Part shown: positions 1 to 10,319 of the stretch, piece by piece
How the letters are laid out: every line of letters begins with the position of its first letter
How positions within the stretch are numbered: position 1 is the stretch's first letter
Source: Marchantia polymorpha subsp. ruderalis
Lineage: Eukaryota; Streptophyta; Marchantiopsida; Marchantiales; Marchantiaceae
Direction: 5' to 3'
Length of the DNA stretch: 64,000 nt
NCBI GenBank assembly: GCA_037833965.1
Contig: AP031357.1
Span: 7,150,001-7,214,000 of the forward strand
Notes under the pieces: model-generated
Told to the model about the DNA's origin: nothing
Database searches by the model: none
Seen by the model: the letters and a program-made list of their open reading frames with translations, nothing else
Made by a program: the position numbers and the translations under genes

Positions 1-431
1 CTGGCGGAAGGGCTGTAAAAGCCGGAGTGGGAGTCACTACCTGCAGAGCCTCTGAGTGAACTTTTGAGATGAATGCTCGGTGAATGTCGACGAGCGATGG
101 TGTGGGGGACCTGAGTGCGAGAGCCACACGTAAGCTCCGTCGAGATTCGGAAAAAAAAAAAAAAAAGGAAGCCGTAGAAGAAAAACGGCGAACTACAAAG
201 AAGACTCAAAGTGAGAACTCTGCAGAAAGATCGCCATCGCCGATTGCTGGGAGCCAAGGGTGTTCTCGTTCACCTACTGCAAGCATTGAGCTAACGGTTC
301 TATTGGAAATCCCTCCGACAGGAACTCTTCCTGGGTCAGGCCAACCTAGGAGCAATCCGTTGACAGGATCACCAATGGCAGACCCTCAAGCCAAATGTTC
401 GCGTGGGCGCTCACAATTGAGGAGGGGGGCA
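1..431 (+). mobile_element. Internal region (partial) of type A non-autonomous LTR element
   Basis: This is the window-truncated end of the short internal region that lies between two type A LTRs. It matches 2539-2969 almost base for base, so the repeat unit is 2538 bp. It holds a gag start (from 84) and ends in a purine run (about 418-430), which is the expected polypurine tract just before the LTR that begins at 432. There is no room for protease, RT or integrase, so the element must be mobilised by another element, most likely type B, which has the same gag start. Confidence 0.8.
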
Positions 432-467
432 TGTGGTAACCCACTTTTTGTTTTTCGTCGGAATTAG
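84..467 (+). pseudogene. gag N-terminal stub, 127 codons
   Basis: The frame starts MSTSDGVGDLSARATRKL, which corresponds to the first residues of the full gag at 57859. It stays homologous to about the Met-Ala-Asp-x-Gln-Ala motif (about residue 92) and then runs through the polypurine tract into the LTR, stopping at 467. The capsid-like Retrotrans_gag domain and all zinc knuckles are missing. A 17-base poly(A) run (about 149-165) encodes five lysines. The stub probably survives because RNA packaging or translation signals near the gag start are needed in cis. Production of a protein is unproven. Confidence 0.7.
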
Positions 468-885
468 AACATTTTTGATTAGTAAGTACCGTGGTAGCAG
501 CTGTAAATAGTAATCGGTACGCAAAGCCAGAGTAAAAAGAGGATCGAGGACAGTCAAGGGGTTTTGGGCTTAGGCCACAGTGGAACACTTGGAATGGAAC
601 GGGCGGTTCACGCTGCAGGACTCGCTTCGAGCACCTTCGGCGGTAGATCACTCATAACTTCCTCAATTCTTAACGCCTTGAGTTACTTAGGGTTTTGTTG
701 GAAAGAACTCGACGCGCTCGTTCTAACGAGCCCAAGAAAGCCTGGAACGGATGAGGACTCAGGGAGTTGTGACTGTCGGAAGATGCGAAGGACAACGCCT
801 ACGGATAGGCGGAAGGAGTTCGTCGTCAGCAGAATATCCACCTTCGGCCCTAGATGTTCGCCTTCGGCGACGGACGTCTTCGGGT

Positions 886-1117
886 CAACTTCAAGTCGGC
901 AAACTCGAGGTCGGAGAACTCGAGGTCGGAAAACTTGAGGTCGGCGAACTCGAGGTCAAAGAACTTCAAGTCAGCAAACTCGAGGTCGGAAAACTTGAGG
1001 TCGGCGAACTCGAGGTCAAAGAACTTCAAGTCAGCAAACTCGAGGTCGGCAAACTTGAGGTCGGCGAACTCGAGGTCGGCGAACTTCAAGTCGGCAAACT
1101 CGGAGTCGGAAAACCGG
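886..1117 (+). repeat. 15-bp minisatellite in U3, about 15 units
   Basis: Units such as GGTCGGCGAACTCGA vary mainly at two or three positions. The 15-bp period is a multiple of three, so several frames on both strands stay open and give five-residue periodic peptides. The same array lies at 3424-3655, with longer arrays in other type A LTRs. Confidence 0.95.
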
Positions 1118-1274
1118 ATGCGGTTCAGAGATCTTGCGGAGTCCATATCTCTGCGATGGACGGTCGGATGGATCTGAAATTTGGTGGGGCCGTTGATCTC
1201 AGTCGGCCACGCATGCCTGCAAATATTCAGCCTCAGATCTCGGATGTAAAGACGCTGGCGGCTCTGTACAGTAG

Positions 1275-1316
1275 GCTTAGGATTTAGATTTAGGGTTAGG
1301 GTTAGATTTAGGTTGT
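1275..1316 (+). repeat. Telomere-like TTTAGGG stretch in U3
   Basis: Degenerate repeats around GATTTAGGGTTAGGGTTAG resemble the plant telomere unit TTTAGGG. The stretch is present at the same place in every type A LTR seen (about 3813-3854, 8262-8300 reversed, 21205-21235 reversed, 41376-41415), so it belongs to the LTR and is not a chromosome end. Confidence 0.75.
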
Positions 1317-1414
1317 AAGTTAGAGGGGAAGGTAGCCGCCGACTTCTCAGGTGTAGGATCTGTTGCGGCTCGCACCCTAGCGGGTAGTGTAGTGTTAGTT
1401 AGGACCTTAGAAGG

Positions 1415-1420
1415 TATAAA
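1415..1420 (+). promoter_or_regulatory. LTR TATA box
   Basis: TATAAA in the context GGTATAAAGTAG is conserved in type A (1415, 3953, 41515) and type B LTRs (14391-14396 reversed; 56852). The two types become similar in sequence from about here on, as expected if this is the U3/R promoter. Confidence 0.7.
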
Positions 1421-2337
1421 GTAGTTCAAGGCGTTTTGCCTTTTGACTCTTCCAGTTTCGGAAGTGCAGATCAGGAACTCACTTTCTTGGCGTGTTTGTG
1501 CGTTTTGGTCCTGGCACCACGTAGAGAAGCTGCAGCATAGCGAAGTTACCGTATGTTGTAGTTGAAGGCCTTCGGCTGAATGTTCAGAGCTAGTACCCGG
1601 TTAGAGACTTGAGTAGTGCGGATCTGCACCTGCGGGTGATTTCTGATACTCAGAGCCGGCTGCGAGTTAGATACTTGAACAGTTCCCCCTTACTCCTTCG
1701 AGTGACATATCCTGATTGTACTCCTACGGGAAGTTTCCCCTGAATGCCAATGTGAAGTTTCATTACTTCGTGTAAACCTTGGTTTGTAATTCAGGTTGTG
1801 TGTGTGTTACTGGATCGTGTTTTCAGTAAGTTCTCAGTCGGGTCTGCACTCCCTGCGTTTTGTGTGATAGTCGAGGGTGACGTCCACGGCGTACGTAGAG
1901 GCTTCGTTCCGAAGTGAGAAGTCCAGTCCGGGTACCCCCGCTAGTTCCTGGCGGAAGGGCAGTAAAAGCCGGAGTGGGAGGCACTTCCTGCAGAACCTCT
2001 GAGTGAACTTGCGAGACACTTTCCTCCTGAAATCCGAAGCGGAGGTCCTGACCGACCTCCGAGTTGTGCTTTTTGCCAGTTTCAGGTGTGTGTGTGTGTG
2101 TTGAGTGACCAAGCTGTACCGTGCATCCTCCGAGCATCCTCCGAGTTGAGATCCTCCTCCGAGTCGAGCCTCCGAGTCGAGCACTGCAGTATTTCTGGGA
2201 GTGACAGTCGCCTAGAATTCAAACTCTACCAAAAGTCTGTTAAATGTGACACTTTTACTCTGTGTGTTGCCTCTGTCCCTGTGGGTTCGATCTTTTTACC
2301 ACCATACTGCAGTTTTAGCCTTTGGTGGGTTATTACA

Positions 2338-2969
2338 TAAGGAGCCGACAACTTCTTTTTGGCGCCGCTGCCGGGGAACAGTGCGTCAACACCAGAGTAC
2401 TTGAGCAGCAATCTCAGTTAAGTCCTCAGTCGGGCCTGTACTCCCTACGTTTGGTGTGAGTCGAGGGTGACGTCCACGGCGTATGAAGAGGCTTCGTTCC
2501 GAAGTGGGAAGTCCAGTCCGGGTTCCCTACGCTAGTTCCTGGCGGAAGGGCTGTAAAAGCCGGAGTGGGAGTCACTACCTGCAGAGCCTCTGAGTGAACT
2601 TTTGAGATGAATGCTCGGTGAATGTCGACGAGCGATGGTGTGGGGGACCTGAGTGCGAGAGCCACACGTAAGCTCCGTCGAGATTCGGAAAAAAAAAAAA
2701 AAAAGGAAGCCGTAGAAGAAAAACGGCGAACTACAAAGAAGACTCAAAGTGAGAACTCTGCAGAAAGATCGCCATCGCCGATTGCTGGGAGCCAAGGGTG
2801 TTCTCGTTCACCTACTGCAAGCATTGAGCTAACGGTTCTATTGGAAATCCCTCCGACAGGAACTCTTCCTGGGTCAGACCAACCTAGGAGCAATCCGTTG
2901 ACAGGATCACCAATGGCAGACCCTCAAGCCAAATGTTCGCGTGGGCGCTCACAATTGAGGAGGGGGGCA
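2338..2969 (+). mobile_element. Type A internal region (632 bp): primer site, leader, gag stub, polypurine tract
   Basis: The order is a 22-nt spacer, a primer-binding site at 2360-2377, a leader, a gag stub at 2622-3005 and a polypurine run at about 2957-2968 just before the next LTR. About 195 bp of the leader (about 2410-2605) is a second copy of part of the LTR U5 (compare 1835-2016), placed between the conserved GAGCAGCA and ATGCTCGGTGAATGTCGACG segments. The type B leader at 57776-57858 lacks this block. Confidence 0.85.
2360..2377 (+). other. Primer-binding site, tRNA-Asp-like
   Basis: TGGCGCCGCTGCCGGGGA is complementary, with one mismatch, to the 3' end of plant tRNA-Asp. This primer is typical of the Athila branch of Ty3/gypsy elements. 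It lies 22 nt after the LTR end, which is farther than usual. Confidence 0.8.
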
Positions 2970-3005
2970 TGTGGTAACCCACTTTTTGTTTTTCGTCGGA
3001 ATTAG
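2622..3005 (+). pseudogene. gag N-terminal stub, second copy
   Basis: It is identical to the stub at 84-467 except for a G-to-A change near 2878 that alters one residue (Gly-Gln to Asp-Gln). It ends inside the following LTR after losing homology to full gag at about residue 92. It carries no catalytic or nucleic-acid-binding domain. Confidence 0.7.
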
Positions 3006-4875
3006 AACATTTTTGATTAGTAAGTACCGTGGTAGCAGCTGTAAATAGTAATCGGTACGCAAAGCCAGAGTAAAAAGAGGATCGAGGACAGTCAAGGGGT
3101 TTTGGGCTTAGGCCACAGTGGAACACTTGGAATGGAACGGGCGGTTCACGCTGCAGGACTCGCTTCGAGCACCTTCGGCGGTAGATCACTCATAACTTCC
3201 TCAATTCTTAACGCCTTGAGTTACTTAGGGTTTTGTTGGAAAGAACTCGACGCGCTCGTTCTAACGAGCCCAAGAAAGCCTGGAACGGATGAGGACTCAG
3301 GGAGTTGTGACTGTCGGAAGATGCGAAGGACAACGCCTACGGATAGGCGGAAGGAGTTCGTCGTCAGCAGAATATCCACCTTCGGCCCTAGATGTTCGCC
3401 TTCGGCGACGGACGTCTTCGGGTCAACTTCAAGTCGGCAAACTCGAGGTCGGAGAACTCGAGGTCGGAAAACTTGAGGTCGGCGAACTCGAGGTCAAAGA
3501 ACTTCAAGTCAGCAAACTCGAGGTCGGAAAACTTGAGGTCGGCGAACTCGAGGTCAAAGAACTTCAAGTCAGCAAACTCGAGGTCGGCAAACTTGAGGTC
3601 GGCGAACTCGAGGTCGGCGAACTTCAAGTCGGCAAACTCGGAGTCGGAAAACCGGATGCGGTTCAGAGATCTTGCGGAGTCCATATCTCTGCGATGGACG
3701 GTCGGATGGATCTGAAATTTGGTGGGGCCGTTGATCTCAGTCGGCCACGCATGCCTGCAAATATTCAGCCTCAGATCTCGGATGTAAAGACGCTGGCGGC
3801 TCTGTACAGTAGGCTTAGGATTTAGATTTAGGGTTAGGGTTAGATTTAGGTTGTAAGTTAGAGGGGAAGGTAGCCGCCGACTTCTCAGGTGTAGGATCTG
3901 TTGCGGCTCGCACCCTAGCGGGTAGTGTAGTGTTAGTTAGGACCTTAGAAGGTATAAAGTAGTTCAAGGCGTTTTGCCTTTTGACTCTTCCAGTTTCGGA
4001 AGTGCAGATCAGGAACTCACTTTCTTGGCGTGTTTGTGCGTTTTGGTCCTGGCACCACGTAGAGAAGCTGCAGCATAGCGAAGTTACCGTATGTTGTAGT
4101 TGAAGGCCTTCGGCTGAATGTTCAGAGCTAGTACCCGGTTAGAGACTTGAGTAGTGCGGATCTGCACCTGCGGGTGATTTCTGATACTCAGAGCCGGCTG
4201 CGAGTTAGATACTTGAACAGTTCCCCCTTACTCCTTCGAGTGACATATCCTGATTGTACTCCTACGGGAAGTTTCCCCTGAATGCCAATGTGAAGTTTCA
4301 TTACTTCGTGTAAACCTTGGTTTGTAATTCAGGTTGTGTGTGTGTTACTGGATCGTGTTTTCAGTAAGTTCTCAGTCGGGTCTGCACTCCCTGCGTTTTG
4401 TGTGATAGTCGAGGGTGACGTCCACGGCGTACGTAGAGGCTTCGTTCCGAAGTGAGAAGTCCAGTCCGGGTACCCCCGCTAGTTCCTGGCGGAAGGGCAG
4501 TAAAAGCCGGAGTGGGAGGCACTTCCTGCAGAACCTCTGAGTGAACTTGCGAGACACTTTCCTCCTGAAATCCGAAGCGGAGGTCCTGACCGACCTCCGA
4601 GTTGTGCTTTTTGCCAGTTTCAGGTGTGTGTGTGTGTGTTGAGTGACCAAGCTGTACCGTGCATCCTCCGAGCATCCTCCGAGTTGAGATCCTCCTCCGA
4701 GTCGAGCCTCCGAGTCGAGCACTGCAGTATTTCTGGGAGTGACAGTCACCTAGAATTCAAACTCTACCAAAAGTCTGTTAAATGTGACACTTTTACTCTG
4801 TGTGTTGCCTCTGTCCCTGTGGGTTCGATCTTTTTACCACCATACTGCAGTTTTAGCCTTTGGTGGGTTATTACA
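2970..4875 (+). mobile_element. Type A LTR (1906 bp), copy 2 of tandem array
   Basis: It has the same length and ends as copy 1, with very few differences (for example near 4746). Its 3' end TTATTACA abuts an unrelated-orientation fragment of a type B LTR at 4876, so the tandem array appears to have inserted into that LTR. The partner end lies off the window to the left. The minisatellite is at 3424-3655 and the TATA box at 3953. Confidence 0.9.
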
Positions 4876-6862
4876 GTTCCAACTCGATCTTTGCCCGTAT
4901 TAGTTCGGCATCCGCCTGACTTTTCGTCGCCGCATCCTCCTTCTGCTGCTGCAAGGCTTGGTATAGCTTCTGGGTGACCGCCAGGTGTTGTTGGAGGGCG
5001 GTGTTCCTTTCCACATATACTTGGCAACTAGAGGCCCACTTTGCCACCTTGATCCTCGTCCTTCGCCTGATAGTCTCCACATAAGACTGCGGTTTTAAGG
5101 CACTTCCGTATTTGGATGTCTTGCGATCCAGATATCGCAGGAGTGGAACTATCTGTTCGCACAGCACCCCTGTTGGCGTTTTCTGCACCGAATCCGCTTC
5201 CTGCTCTTCCGAGCTCGTATCATCCTCAGTCTCGAGGATTTCAGTCGCCACCGAATCCCTTGGCGACTCCCTGGAACTGTGGCGCGCAGCAGCTTCTGCT
5301 GCGACTGCTGCTCCACTGCCTGCTAAAATATCCAGGGCAGTGGGAGATCCCACTGCTTGAGCCCCTGTTCCGGCTCGATCTTCGGTTTGTGAAGGGGTCG
5401 ACGCCGCAGTGACTTTTGTCACTCTTGCACCGCCCGCTTCTGCTGCCTGTCCTTCCGGCGCAATCTGCGCGGAAGGTGTCCTTGCTGAAGGTGCGTCCGC
5501 CGAAGGCGTCCGCACACTGGTCGTTGGCCCCATCCGTCTCGCAGTCGGCGAATCCGGCTGACTCTCTGTTGTCCGACTCGCAGTCGGCCGACCAGCAGTT
5601 GTCCGACTGGGAGTCGGATACACCCTGCGCATCTTGACTCCACTTGGCCTGCTTGTTGGGGGCGTTCTTCCAGAAGTGCCTTCCGCCGAAGACGACCCTT
5701 TGAGGATTGTTGGCTCGTCAGCCAAACTCTCTTCTGCTTCCGGCCTGCTGTCCGGTTCAACGCGCCGTTCAGTTGGCCTTCCTTCCGCTTGTCGACCTTC
5801 AGTCATCCGACTCGCAGTTGGCCGGCTGTCAGTCCGTCCATCTCCTCCCGAAGGCCGTGGTGCCTTCTGTGCAGAGGTATCTGCCGTCTTCCCTAGAATC
5901 TGAGCGATTATCTCTTCCTGTGTGAGATTCCGCCGGGTCGGAGTTCGCCTGGTCTCCTCAATAACAGTTGGCATTTTGCGTGCCCTCTGTTTTGGTCGAC
6001 TGTGAGGCTCGGGGGTGGGCCGACCACGAGTCGGCGCAGCTGGCACTTCCGGCTGCCTGTCCTCAGGTCTCTCATCCCACTTTCGCTTTCGCGGAATAAG
6101 CTCGCTTCGACGTTCTTCTGCTGCTCTTGCTGGGGCCGGAGCCGGAGGCGTACTGGCAGGTTCCTCGTCCGGATCTGTGTCTACTTCGGCCTCCCTCGAA
6201 TATCTTCCTGGATAAGTCCGGGTCAGCTGCGGAAATCGGGTTTTCTCAGCATTTGTCAAACATCCCATCGCCCGGTAAAACACGATTAAGTAAGGCGATA
6301 GATGATTGAGGGTTCCTCCCTTCTCTTCTTGCGCATGTTGGCGCGTCACCTTCCACAGGAGCCGTGCCCAATGCACCGGAGCTCCTGACAGCACTAGCTC
6401 CACGAACTCTACCTGCCAACCATGCATGTAAGCGGTCTTGGTCGGCTGCAATATCTGCAGCAATGCCGTCGCGACATTTCTCCGCAATCGATCCTTGTAA
6501 TCCCGTGTCCGGAAACCGTTCTTGGGATGTCTGGCCACTTTGAAGAGCTCATTGTAAGAGACTTCTTCCTCCTGGGACACCTTCACGCTATCGGCCTCGA
6601 AGAGGAGATCCCCTTCCTCGCCGGCACACCTGCCCAACACCTGCGCCCAATTGCAAATGTCCCATCTCTCTGGGTGTGGGCGAAATCCGCGAGAAGGCTT
6701 GTGTCTCTCCTGCAGATACTCGCGCACCATCTCCGGACATGTCCAATTCCACCCCCATAGGAGAAAATCGAGCTTCAACCTCAACAGCACATCTTGAAAT
6801 GCGCGTAGACCGATCTGCGGCACCCTGAGTGGAGACACTCGCAGCTGGGGAACCTTCGACAT
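4871..6862 (-). pseudogene. Truncated U3-encoded protein (type B LTR)
   Basis: The frame opens at the conserved Met-Ser-Lys-Val-Pro start (6862) and matches the complete frame at 14430-16985. It keeps the N-terminal conserved domain and the Pro/Thr/Arg-rich middle. It is cut in the C-terminal coiled-coil part at 4876, where the inserted type A LTR end supplies a stop. An in-frame Met also exists 37 codons upstream (6973). Confidence 0.8.
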
Positions 6863-7237
6863 TGCGTTGCCTGCACACACACAAACGTTCTCCCTTTCGC
6901 TCGCTCTCTCACAATCGCCACTGTGCGTCGGCCACTCAAGCACTGACTGCTCACTCTCTCTGCGCTCGTTCAAGATCGCTACTCACAATTCTTTCAAGGT
7001 CCGCCAAGATCCTTGCGCAACTCGTCTCCGCACTCTCTACTCTCACTGCAGGTCGCTCCGCCCTTGCGCGTAATCTTGGAACTGGAAATCGCAAAGTCAA
7101 GAATGAGAGAATGAGACTGGAGCGCAGTCTTTTCTTCTCCGATTTCAAGAACGTCCAACGTTCTTACTGGTTGCAACGTACGCAGCCGGCTATACGGCTT
7201 AACGGTTCGCCCTTTGCATGCGCGAATTCACGTCTCC
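4876..7237 (-). mobile_element. Fragment of a type B LTR
   Basis: It corresponds to 14999-17360 of the complete LTR at 13467-18342 with a constant offset of 10123 and no difference that I noticed. Both ends are cut by type A LTR termini (4875 on the left, 7238 on the right). The missing outer parts of this LTR are not found adjacent to it in the window. Confidence 0.9.
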
Positions 7238-9682
7238 TGTAATAACCCACCAAAGGCTAAAACTGCAGTATGGTGGTAAAAAGATCGAACCCACAGGGAC
7301 AGAGGCAACACACAGAGTAAAAGTGTCACGTTTAACAGACTTTTGGTAGAGTTTGAATTCTAGGCGACTGTCACTCCCAGAAATACTGTAGTGCTCGACT
7401 CGGAGGCTCGACTCGGAGGAGGAACTCAACTCGGAGGATGCTCGGAGGATGCACGGTACAGCTTGGTCACTCAACACACACACACACACACCTGAAACTG
7501 GCAAAAAGCACAACTCGGAGGTCGGTCAGGACCTCCGCTTCGGATTTCAGGAGGAAAGTGTCTCGCAAGTTCACTCAGAGGTTCTGCAGGAAGTGCCTCC
7601 CACTCCGGCTTTTACTGCCCTTCCGCCAGGAACTAGCGGGGGTACCCGGACTGGACTTCTCACTTCGGAACGAAGCCTCTACGTACGCCGTGGACGTCAC
7701 CCTCGACTATCACACAAAACGCAGGGAGTGCAGACCCGACTGAGAACTTACTGAAAACACGATCCAGTAACACACACACAACCTGAATTACAAACCAAGG
7801 TTTACACGAAGTAATGAAACTTCACATTGGCATTCAGGGGAAACTTCCCGTAGGAGTACAATCAGGATATGTCACTCGAAGGAGTAAGGGGGAACTGTTC
7901 AAGTCTCTAACTCGCAGCCGGCTCTGAGCATCAGAAATCACCCGCAGGTGCAGATCCGCACTACTCAAGTCTCTAACCGGGTGCGAGCTCTGAACATTCA
8001 GCCGAAGGCCTTCAACTACAACATACGGTAACTTCGCTATGCTGCAGCTTCTCTACGTGGTGCCAGGACCAAAATGCACAAACACGCCAAGAAAGTGAGT
8101 TCCTGATCTGCACTTCCGAAACTGGAAGAGTCAAAAGGCAAAACGCCTTGAACTACTTTATACCTTCTAAGGTCCTAACTAACACTACACTACCCGCTAG
8201 GGTGCGAGCCGCAACAGATCCTACACCTGAGAAGTCGGCGGCTACCTTCCCCTCTAACTTACAACCTAAATCTAACCCTAACCCTAAATCTAAATCCTAA
8301 GCCTACTGTACAGAGCCGCCAGCGTCTTTACATCCGAGATCTGAGGCTGAATATGTGCAGGCATGCGTGGCCGACCGAGATCAACGGTCCCACCAAATTT
8401 CAGATCCATCCGACCGTCCATCGCAAAGATATGGACTCCGCAAGATCTCTGAACCGCATCCGGTTTGCCGACCTTGAGTTCGCCGACTCCGAGTTTGCCG
8501 ACTTGAAGTTCGCCGACCTCGAGTTCGCCGACTCCGAGTTCTCCGAAGGCGTTGACCGCCGAAGACGCACTTCCGCATCTTTGCCTATTTGTAACAGTCA
8601 CTCCCGACACCCATAACTCACAGATCCTTGATCCGTTTCAAGAGTTCTTGGGCTCGTTGGAACGAGCGCGTCGAGCTCTTTCTAACGAAACCCTAATTGA
8701 GTCAAACCGTTACGAGTTGAAAGAGTTATGCCGGTTTTATCCTTGGCCGAAGGCACACTGTCAAAGGCTTGTTATCTGTTATCGCCGAAGGCGCCCGCAC
8801 GATGTTTCGCCGACTCCGAGTTCTCTGACCTCAAGTTTGCCGACCTCGAGTTCGCTGACTTGAAGTTCGCCGACCTCGAGTTCGCCGACCTCAAGTTTGC
8901 CGACTCCGAGTTTGCTGACTTGAAGTTCTTTGACCTCGAGTTTGCCAACCTCAAGTTTGCCGACTCCGAGTTTGCTGACTTGAAGTTCGCCGACCTCGAG
9001 TTTGCCGACCTCAAGTTCTCCGACCTCGAGTTTTCCGACCTCGAGTTCTTCGACCTCGAGTTCGCCGACCTCAAGTTTGCCGACTCCGAGTTTGCTGACT
9101 TGAAGTTCTTTGACCTCGAGTTCGCCGACCTCAAGTTTTCCGACCTCGAGTTTTCCGACCTCGAGTTCTCCGACCTCGAGTTCGCCGACCTCAAGTTTGC
9201 CGACTCCGAGTTTGCCGACTTGAAGTTGACACGAAGACGTCCGTCGCCGAAGGCGAACATCTAGGGCCGAAGGTGGATATTCTGCTAACGACGAACTCCT
9301 TCCGCCTATCCGTAGGCGTTCTCCTTCGCATCTTCCGACAGTCACAACTCCCTGAGTCCTCATCCGTTCCAGGCGTTCTTGGTCTCGTTAGAACGAGCGC
9401 GTTGAGCTCTTTCCAACGAGACCCTAAGTAACTCAAGGCGTTAAGAATTTAGGAAGTTATGAGTGATCTACCGCCGAAGGTGCTCGAAGCGAGTCCTGCA
9501 GCGTGAACCGCCCGTTCCATTCCAAGCGTTCCACTGTGGCCTAAGCCCAAAACCCCTCGACTGTCCTCGATCCTCTTTTTACTCTGGCTTTGCGTACCGA
9601 TTACTATTTACAGCTGCTACCACGGTACTTACTAATCAAAAATGTTCTAATTCCGACGAAAAACAAAAAGTGGGTTACCACA
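7238..9682 (-). mobile_element. Type A LTR (2445 bp), reverse orientation
   Basis: It runs from TGTAATAACCC at 7238 to TTACCACA at 9682. It is longer than the 1906-bp copies because it keeps two minisatellite blocks (about 8466-8546 and 8806-9231) separated by about 260 bp of hairpin-rich sequence. Its 5' neighbour (on the - strand) is a type A internal region with primer site and polypurine tract, so it acts as the 3' LTR there. Confidence 0.9.
8806..9231 (-). repeat. 15-bp minisatellite, about 28 units
   Basis: This is the longest array in the window. Read on the + strand it encodes a run of Ala-Asp-Leu-x-Phe pentapeptides; the LTR-sense strand gives Leu-Glu-Val-Gly-x or Arg-Ser-Ala-Asn-x. 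The number of units differs between LTR copies. Confidence 0.95.
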
Positions 9683-10036
9683 TGCCCCCCTCCTCAATTG
9701 TGAGCGCCCACGCGAACATTTGGCTTGAGGGTCTGCCATTGGTGATCCTGTCAACGGACTGCTCCTAGGTTGGCCTGACCCAGGAAGAGTTCCTGTCGGA
9801 GGGATTTCCAATAGAACCGTTAGCTCAATGCTCGCAGTAGGTGAACTAGAACGCCCTTGGCTCCCAGCAATCGGCGATGGCGATCTTTCTGCAGAGTTCT
9901 CACTTTGAGTCTTCTTTGTAGTTCGCTGTTTTTCTTCTACAGCTTCTTTTTTTTTTTTTTTTTTTTTTTCCGAATCTCGACGGAGCTTACGTGTGGCTCT
10001 CGCACTCAGGTCCCCCACACCATCGCTCGTCGACAT
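9647..10036 (-). pseudogene. gag N-terminal stub, reverse copy
   Basis: It is the same stub as at 84-467, with two extra lysines from a longer poly(A) run. It starts at 10036 and ends in the LTR. No downstream gag domains are present. Confidence 0.7.
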
Positions 10037-10319
10037 TCACCGAGCATTCATCTCAAAAGTTCACTCAGAGGCTCTGCAGGTAGTGACTCCCACTCCGGCT
10101 TTTACTGCCCTTCCGCCAGGAACTAGCGTAGGGTACCCGGACTGGACTTCCCACTTCGGAACGAAGCCTCTTCATACGCCGTGGACGTCACCCTCGACTC
10201 ACACCAAACGCAGGGAGTGCAGGCCCGACTGAGGACTTAACTGAGATTGCTGCTCAAGTACTCTGGTGTTGACACACTGTCCCCGGCAGCGGCGCCAAAA
10301 AGAAGTTGTCGGCTCCTTA
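9683..10319 (-). mobile_element. Type A internal region, reverse orientation
   Basis: It contains a polypurine tract (9683-9696, seen as a pyrimidine run on +), a gag stub (9647-10036), a duplicated U5 segment and the primer site (10280-10297). It is about 637 bp long, like the + strand copy at 2338-2969, with a longer lysine/poly(A) run (about 9947-9969). Confidence 0.85.

Larger units (their letters stand above)
432..2337 (+). mobile_element. Type A LTR (1906 bp), copy 1 of tandem array
   Basis: It begins TGTGGTAACCCAC and ends GTGGGTTATTACA, an imperfect inverted terminal repeat; the same ends are proven by target duplications around the solo copy at 40145-42439. U3 holds a 15-bp minisatellite and a TTTAGGG-like stretch. 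A TATA box lies at 1415-1420, leaving about 900 bp of R-U5. A polypurine tract precedes it and a primer-binding site follows, so it serves as the 3' LTR of one unit and the 5' LTR of the next. It is the same length as copy 2 and almost identical to it. Confidence 0.9.

Noticed and set aside
751-1287. Frames with LEVGELEVGK or RSANSRSAN repeats across the minisatellite (also 3289-3825, 8728-9264, 40455-40949)
   Set aside because: They arise in several frames on both strands only because the repeat unit is 15 bp and stop-free; there is no start context or conservation beyond the repeat.
9863-10126. Small frames antisense to gag and to the U3 frame (for example 5112-6309 +, 11231-12238 +, 58146-59726 -)
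   Set aside because: They are shadows of the long conserved frames on the other strand, produced by GC-rich codon use.
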